In this document: piece after piece, positions 6,034-9,760 of the stretch
How positions within the stretch are numbered: position 1 is the first letter of the stretch
How the letters are laid out: each line of letters opens with the position of its first letter
Assembly (NCBI GenBank): GCA_024278155.1
Contig: JAJRTT010000012.1
Location: 1 to 9,760 of the forward strand
DNA: 9,760 nt
From: Bacteroidota bacterium
Lineage (GTDB): Bacteria; Bacteroidota; Bacteroidia; Bacteroidales; JAADJA01
Direction: 5' to 3'
The notes under the pieces: model-generated
What the model was told of the DNA's origin: nothing
Database searches by the model: none
Seen by the model: the letters and a program-made list of their open reading frames with translations, nothing else
Program-made: the position numbers and the translations under genes

Positions 6034-7227
6034 GATAAATTATTTCAGTATTCTGTTTCGAGAATTAATTCGATTAATACAGACTTTAAAAGATATTTGT
6101 GGGGTAAAATCAATTGGGACAACAGGTTAATAGCGATTACAGGCGCAAGGGGCGTGGGTAAAACCACAATGCTTTTACAATATATTAAGCTGAATTTGAG
6201 TGATTCCCCAAATGAAGTTGTTTTTGTCAACCTTGATGATCTGTATTTTTCGAAAAATTCAGTTGTCGATTTTGCATCTGAATTTGTAAAACGCGGCGGA
6301 AAGTACCTATTCCTGGATGAGGTGCATAAATACAGCAATTGGTCGCAAGAAGTAAAAAATATTTATGATTATTTTGGTGAACTCAAGATTGTAATTACTG
6401 GATCTTCTGCTTTGAATATTTACAAGGGAACTGCTGACCTGAGCCGAAGGGCGATTTTATATAAATTACTTGGATTGTCATTTCGGGAATTTATTGAACT
6501 GAAATATAATATTGCGTTTCCCGTGCTTTCCCTTGGTTCTGTTTTGGACGCAGCGGGTGTGTCTGTTCCTGGTATTTTGCAGAAAATAAAGCCAATAAAG
6601 TTATTTGAAGAGTACATTCAGAATGGTTACTATCCTTTCTTCATAGAAAATGAACAGGATTTCAATAATCGGTTGAAACAAATTGTGAACCATGTACTGG
6701 ACAGGGATTTGCCATCTGTTGAAAAAATTGATTTTAAGGCTGTACAAAGCTTACGCAAATTATTGTCCATCCTTGCTGAAATAGTACCTTACAAGCCCAA
6801 TATCCTAAAACTAAGTGAGCAGGTGGGTGTAAGCAGAGAAACTCTTATCAAGTACCTGTATTTACTATCAAGGGCCGATTTGTTGATATTATTGCAGTCG
6901 GCAACTTTTGGTATTGCCAGAATGAACAAGCCCGAAAAAGTTTATCTGAACAACCCAAATCTTATGTTTGCCCTTACCGATACTTCCATTAGCTCGGGAA
7001 CTTTGCGGGAAACATTTATATTTAACCAGTTAATGGAAAACCATAAAGTAACATATACCAATAAAGGTGATTTTTTAGTGGATGGTAAATACACCATTGA
7101 AGTTGGGGGGAAAGGTAAGGGCAAAAAGCAAATCACAGGTATCGAAAATGCATATATTGCTGCCGATAATATTGAATATGCTTATTTGAACAAAATCCCA
7201 TTATGGTTATTTGGGTTTTTGTACTAA
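6031..7227 (+). CDS. Orphan AAA+ ATPase with DUF4143-type C-terminus
   Basis: This is a soluble ATPase of the AAA_14/DUF4143 family, 398 residues from the chosen start. Walker A is GARGVGKTT (residues 38-46), Walker B is YLFLDEVHK (92-100, Asp96-Glu97), and a sensor-like TGSS is at 123-126. Arg139-Arg140 in ADLSRRA could act as an arginine finger. A winged-helix-like segment spans about 258-286 (ILKLSEQVGVSRETLIKYLY). The C-terminal DUF4143 part recalls a PD-(D/E)XK nuclease fold, with Asp347 or Asp351 and Glu357. However, the usual E-x-K reads IEVGGKGKG here, so nuclease activity is doubtful. The in-frame ATG at 5977 would add 18 residues made of repeat sequence (SPFCKK, KSFCKM). The start at 6031 is preferred because family members begin close to this point. 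The gene looks AT-richer than hutH or sucA. Such ATPases occur in many copies in Bacteroidota and their role is not established. Horizontal acquisition is plausible. Confidence 0.88.
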   Translation: MDKLFQYSVSRINSINTDFKRYLWGKINWDNRLIAITGARGVGKTTMLLQYIKLNLSDSPNEVVFVNLDDLYFSKNSVVDFASEFVKRGGKYLFLDEVHKYSNWSQEVKNIYDYFGELKIVITGSSALNIYKGTADLSRRAILYKLLGLSFREFIELKYNIAFPVLSLGSVLDAAGVSVPGILQKIKPIKLFEEYIQNGYYPFFIENEQDFNNRLKQIVNHVLDRDLPSVEKIDFKAVQSLRKLLSILAEIVPYKPNILKLSEQVGVSRETLIKYLYLLSRADLLILLQSATFGIARMNKPEKVYLNNPNLMFALTDTSISSGTLRETFIFNQLMENHKVTYTNKGDFLVDGKYTIEVGGKGKGKKQITGIENAYIAADNIEYAYLNKIPLWLFGFLY

Positions 7228-7316
7228 GGTCTTTTCGTGGAGAGGTTTTCGGTTTTCTATGGAAATACCAATTATTTGGCAACATATATAAACTTTCCTT
7301 CCCCAAACTTGTTTGT

Positions 7317-7336
7317 TGTTAGAATTCGTATTTTTG
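7317..7336 (+). promoter_or_regulatory. Possible sucA promoter
   Basis: TATTTTTG at 7329-7336 matches TAnnTTTG. It lies 24 bases before the sucA ATG, so the leader would be short (about 18 bases). Upstream TTG and TTTG runs (near 7308-7315) are spaced only 13-17 bases away, shorter than the usual 19-21, so the -33 element is uncertain. The 133-bp gap after the ATPase gene suggests sucA has its own promoter. No clear terminator is visible in that gap. Confidence 0.4.
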
Positions 7337-7360
7337 TCTTTTGAACCAATACTTAATTGT

Positions 7361-9760
7361 ATGGATAAATATTCCTGGTTGAAAAATGCCGACCCCAAAT
7401 TAATTGAAGAACATTACGAAAGCTATAAAAAAGACCCGTCTTCTGTGGAAAAGGGTTGGGCGCGTTTTTTTGAAGGATTTGATTTTGCCCTTTCCGATTA
7501 TTCCAGGCCATCTGACGAAAAAGGCCTCATCCCAGCTGAATTCAAGGTGATAAACCTGATTAACGGATACCGGCAGCGCGGGCATCTTTTCACCAAAACA
7601 AACCCTGTGCGCACCCGGAGGCATTATTCCCCTTCATTGGATATCGGGAATTTTGGTTTGGACAAAAAAGACCTGGAGAAGGAATTTCAGGCTGGGAACG
7701 AGATAGGAATTGGAAAAGCCAAACTTAAAGATATTGTGGGCCATTTGGAAGAAACCTATTGCCAATCAGTTGGAGTGGAGTTCCAATATATACGCGAACC
7801 CCGTGTGCTGGAATGGCTAAAGGGGCAGATGGAGGGCAGCAAGAATTCTTATGCTTTTTCGGAAGAAGATAAAAAGTATATTTTCCACCATCTTAGCCGG
7901 GCAGTGTTGTTCGAGAAATTCATCCATAAAAAATTCCCGGGACAAAAACGTTTTTCACTCGAAGGGGCCGAAACGGCCATTCCCGCCCTCGATGCCATTA
8001 TCGAAAAAGGGGCCTTGCTCGGTGCAAAGGAGTTTGTGATCGGGATGCCGCACCGGGGCAGGCTGAACGTGCTGGCAAATATCATGAAGAAACCCTTTGA
8101 AGATATTTTCAGTGAATTTGAAGGGAAAGAATATGAGGATGAATCCCTATTGGGCGATGTGAAATATCATTTGGGTTTTGTGTCGGACAGGACAACAACT
8201 TCCGGCAAGAACGTGAAATTGACCCTGGCCCCAAACCCATCGCACCTTGAAGCCGTTGACCCTGTAGTGGAAGGGATCGCACGCGCAAAAATCGATAAAG
8301 AATACAATAAGGATTACAGCAAAGTAGTGCCCATCCTGATGCACGGCGATGCTTCCATTGCCGGACAAGGGATTGTGTACGAAGTGGTGCAAATGGCCGG
8401 CCTTTCGGGTTATAAAACAGGTGGCACCATCCATCTTGTGATCAATAACCAGGTTGGTTTTACCACAAATTACCTGGATGCCCGGACCAGCACATATTGC
8501 ACCGATGTGGCCAAAACAGTTCTCGCCCCGGTTTTTCATGTGAACGGCGATGATGTTGAGGCACTGGCTTATACAATACAACTTGCAATGGCCTACCGTG
8601 AGAAATTCCAGAACGATGTTTTCATCGACCTTTTGTGTTACAGGAAATATGGCCATAACGAAGGCGATGAACCCCGGTTCACACAACCCATCCTCTACAA
8701 GGCCATCGAGAAACACCCGGATCCCATGCAGATTTATAAGGGGAAATTGATTTCCCAGGGATTGATGAGCGAAAAAGATGTTTCGGAAATAACAAAGCAC
8801 CTGAATGAAGTATTTGAGAAAAACCTGGCGGAAGCAAAGCAAAAGGAGAAAGTGGATATCCAGTTTATCCAGGAAAAATGGGTCGATATAAGAAAAGCGG
8901 TCAAAGAGGATTTTGATGCTTCCCCCGAAACCGGTGTCGATAAAAAAATATTGAAAGAGGTTGGCCTGAAGCTGAGCCATGTGCCGGAAGGGCTTAAGCT
9001 GTTCAGGAAAACCGTACGCTTGCAGAATGCCCGGCACGATATGATCGAAAAAACCGAAAAACTGGATTGGGCCATGGCCGAATTGTTAGCCTACGGGACT
9101 TTGTTGGAAGAAGGTGTTGCCATCCGGCTGAGCGGACAGGACAGTGCCCGGGGAACGTTCTCGCACCGCCATTCTGTTTTAAAAGTGGAAGATTCGGAAG
9201 AGGAGTTTGTCCCGTTGAACAACCTGAGTAAAAAACAGGCCCGTTTTGAAGTTTTCAACTCCTTGCTTTCTGAATACGGCGTTTTGGGGTTTGAATATGG
9301 ATATGCCTGCCTTACACCGAAAAGCCTTACGATTTGGGAAGCACAGTTTGGTGATTTCAACAATGGCGCCCAAATTATTTTCGACCAGTTTCTGAGCAGT
9401 GGCGAAGATAAATGGAACGTAATGAACGACCTGGTGATTTATCTTCCACATGGTTATGAAGGGCAGGGGCCGGAACACTCCAGTGCGCGATTGGAACGTT
9501 TCCTTACTTTAAGTGCCGATTTACATATGCAGATCGTAAACTGCACAACCCCTGCAAACTTTTTTCATGTGTTGCGCCGCCAATTCAACAGGCCATTTCG
9601 GAAACCCTTGATTATTTTTACACCTAAAAGCCTGTTGCGCCATCCCCGTTGTGTATCGCCTCTCGATGATTTGAGCAAGGGTGGTTTCAGGGAAGTAATA
9701 GATGATGCCGGTGCCGATCCGGAAAAAATCGACCGGGTGATATTCTGTGCTGGCAAAATG
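7361..9760 (+). CDS. sucA: 2-Oxoglutarate dehydrogenase E1 component, C-terminus cut by window edge
   Basis: This is the thiamine-diphosphate-dependent E1 subunit of the 2-oxoglutarate dehydrogenase complex in the TCA cycle. It decarboxylates 2-oxoglutarate and passes the succinyl group to the E2 lipoyl domain. I read the frame from the ATG at 7361 to the right edge: 800 codons with no stop. The short N-terminal domain is present (YSWLKNADPKLIEEHYESYK, residues 4-23). Key motifs are HRGRLNVLANI (231-241), PSHLEAVDPV (293-302), the diphosphate/metal-binding GDASIAGQGIVYE (329-341) with INNQVGFTT (361-369), and YGHNEGDEPRFTQP. The transketolase-like central domain and the C-terminal motifs GQGPEHSSARLERFL and PKSLLRHP also match. 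Family members are about 900-940 residues, so some 100-130 residues lie outside. The E2 gene (sucB) would be expected next. GC content looks clearly higher than in the ATPase gene upstream. It belongs to the E1o (SucA) type, not pyruvate dehydrogenase E1. Confidence 0.97.
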   Translation, partial: MDKYSWLKNADPKLIEEHYESYKKDPSSVEKGWARFFEGFDFALSDYSRPSDEKGLIPAEFKVINLINGYRQRGHLFTKTNPVRTRRHYSPSLDIGNFGLDKKDLEKEFQAGNEIGIGKAKLKDIVGHLEETYCQSVGVEFQYIREPRVLEWLKGQMEGSKNSYAFSEEDKKYIFHHLSRAVLFEKFIHKKFPGQKRFSLEGAETAIPALDAIIEKGALLGAKEFVIGMPHRGRLNVLANIMKKPFEDIFSEFEGKEYEDESLLGDVKYHLGFVSDRTTTSGKNVKLTLAPNPSHLEAVDPVVEGIARAKIDKEYNKDYSKVVPILMHGDASIAGQGIVYEVVQMAGLSGYKTGGTIHLVINNQVGFTTNYLDARTSTYCTDVAKTVLAPVFHVNGDDVEALAYTIQLAMAYREKFQNDVFIDLLCYRKYGHNEGDEPRFTQPILYKAIEKHPDPMQIYKGKLISQGLMSEKDVSEITKHLNEVFEKNLAEAKQKEKVDIQFIQEKWVDIRKAVKEDFDASPETGVDKKILKEVGLKLSHVPEGLKLFRKTVRLQNARHDMIEKTEKLDWAMAELLAYGTLLEEGVAIRLSGQDSARGTFSHRHSVLKVEDSEEEFVPLNNLSKKQARFEVFNSLLSEYGVLGFEYGYACLTPKSLTIWEAQFGDFNNGAQIIFDQFLSSGEDKWNVMNDLVIYLPHGYEGQGPEHSSARLERFLTLSADLHMQIVNCTTPANFFHVLRRQFNRPFRKPLIIFTPKSLLRHPRCVSPLDDLSKGGFREVIDDAGADPEKIDRVIFCAGKM

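Noticed and set aside
8147..9037. A 296-codon minus-strand open frame opposite sucA.
   Set aside because: The plus strand encodes unmistakable 2-oxoglutarate dehydrogenase E1 through this region. The antisense translation is Phe/Cys/His-rich and featureless.

Overview
The window comes from a member of the Bacteroidota. Three things support this: promoter-like elements of the TAnnTTTG type with an upstream TTTG or TTG, A/T-rich start regions without Shine-Dalgarno sequences, and a secreted protein whose C-terminus looks like a type IX secretion (Por) sorting domain. Both the urocanate hydratase and the 2-oxoglutarate dehydrogenase E1 also look like the Bacteroidota versions of these enzymes. 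I cannot name a genus from the sequence alone.

Left third (minus strand, 1-3163): a histidine-utilisation operon. hutH (histidine ammonia-lyase, complete) is followed by hutU (urocanate hydratase, cut by the left edge). Together they deaminate histidine to urocanate and hydrate it to imidazolonepropionate. The 128-bp gap between them holds an 85-bp element with inverted GCGTT/AACGC ends and an internal hairpin, which looks like a dispersed intergenic repeat.

Divergent from hutH (plus strand, 3269-3990) is the wreck of a LysR-type regulator. It has a frameshift, has lost nearly all of its helix-turn-helix domain, and carries an in-frame stop in the effector domain. Two back-to-back promoter-like sequences overlap in the shared upstream region. 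The hut operon therefore seems to have lost its dedicated local regulator.

Middle (plus strand, 4197-7227): three apparently unrelated genes. They are a 120-residue protein of unknown function, a secreted endonuclease/exonuclease/phosphatase-fold protein with a sorting tail, and an orphan AAA+ ATPase of the AAA_14/DUF4143 type. Two TTTTGCAAAA palindromes lie just before the ATPase gene, and the second overlaps its start codon. The ATPase gene looks AT-richer than the metabolic genes and may have been acquired horizontally.

Right (plus strand, 7361-9760): sucA, the E1 subunit of 2-oxoglutarate dehydrogenase, open for 800 codons and cut by the right edge. Histidine breakdown yields glutamate and hence 2-oxoglutarate, but nothing shows that hut and sucA are co-regulated. 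No RNA gene, CRISPR array, transposase or origin was seen. Every stretch over 300 bases is covered by a gene or pseudogene.
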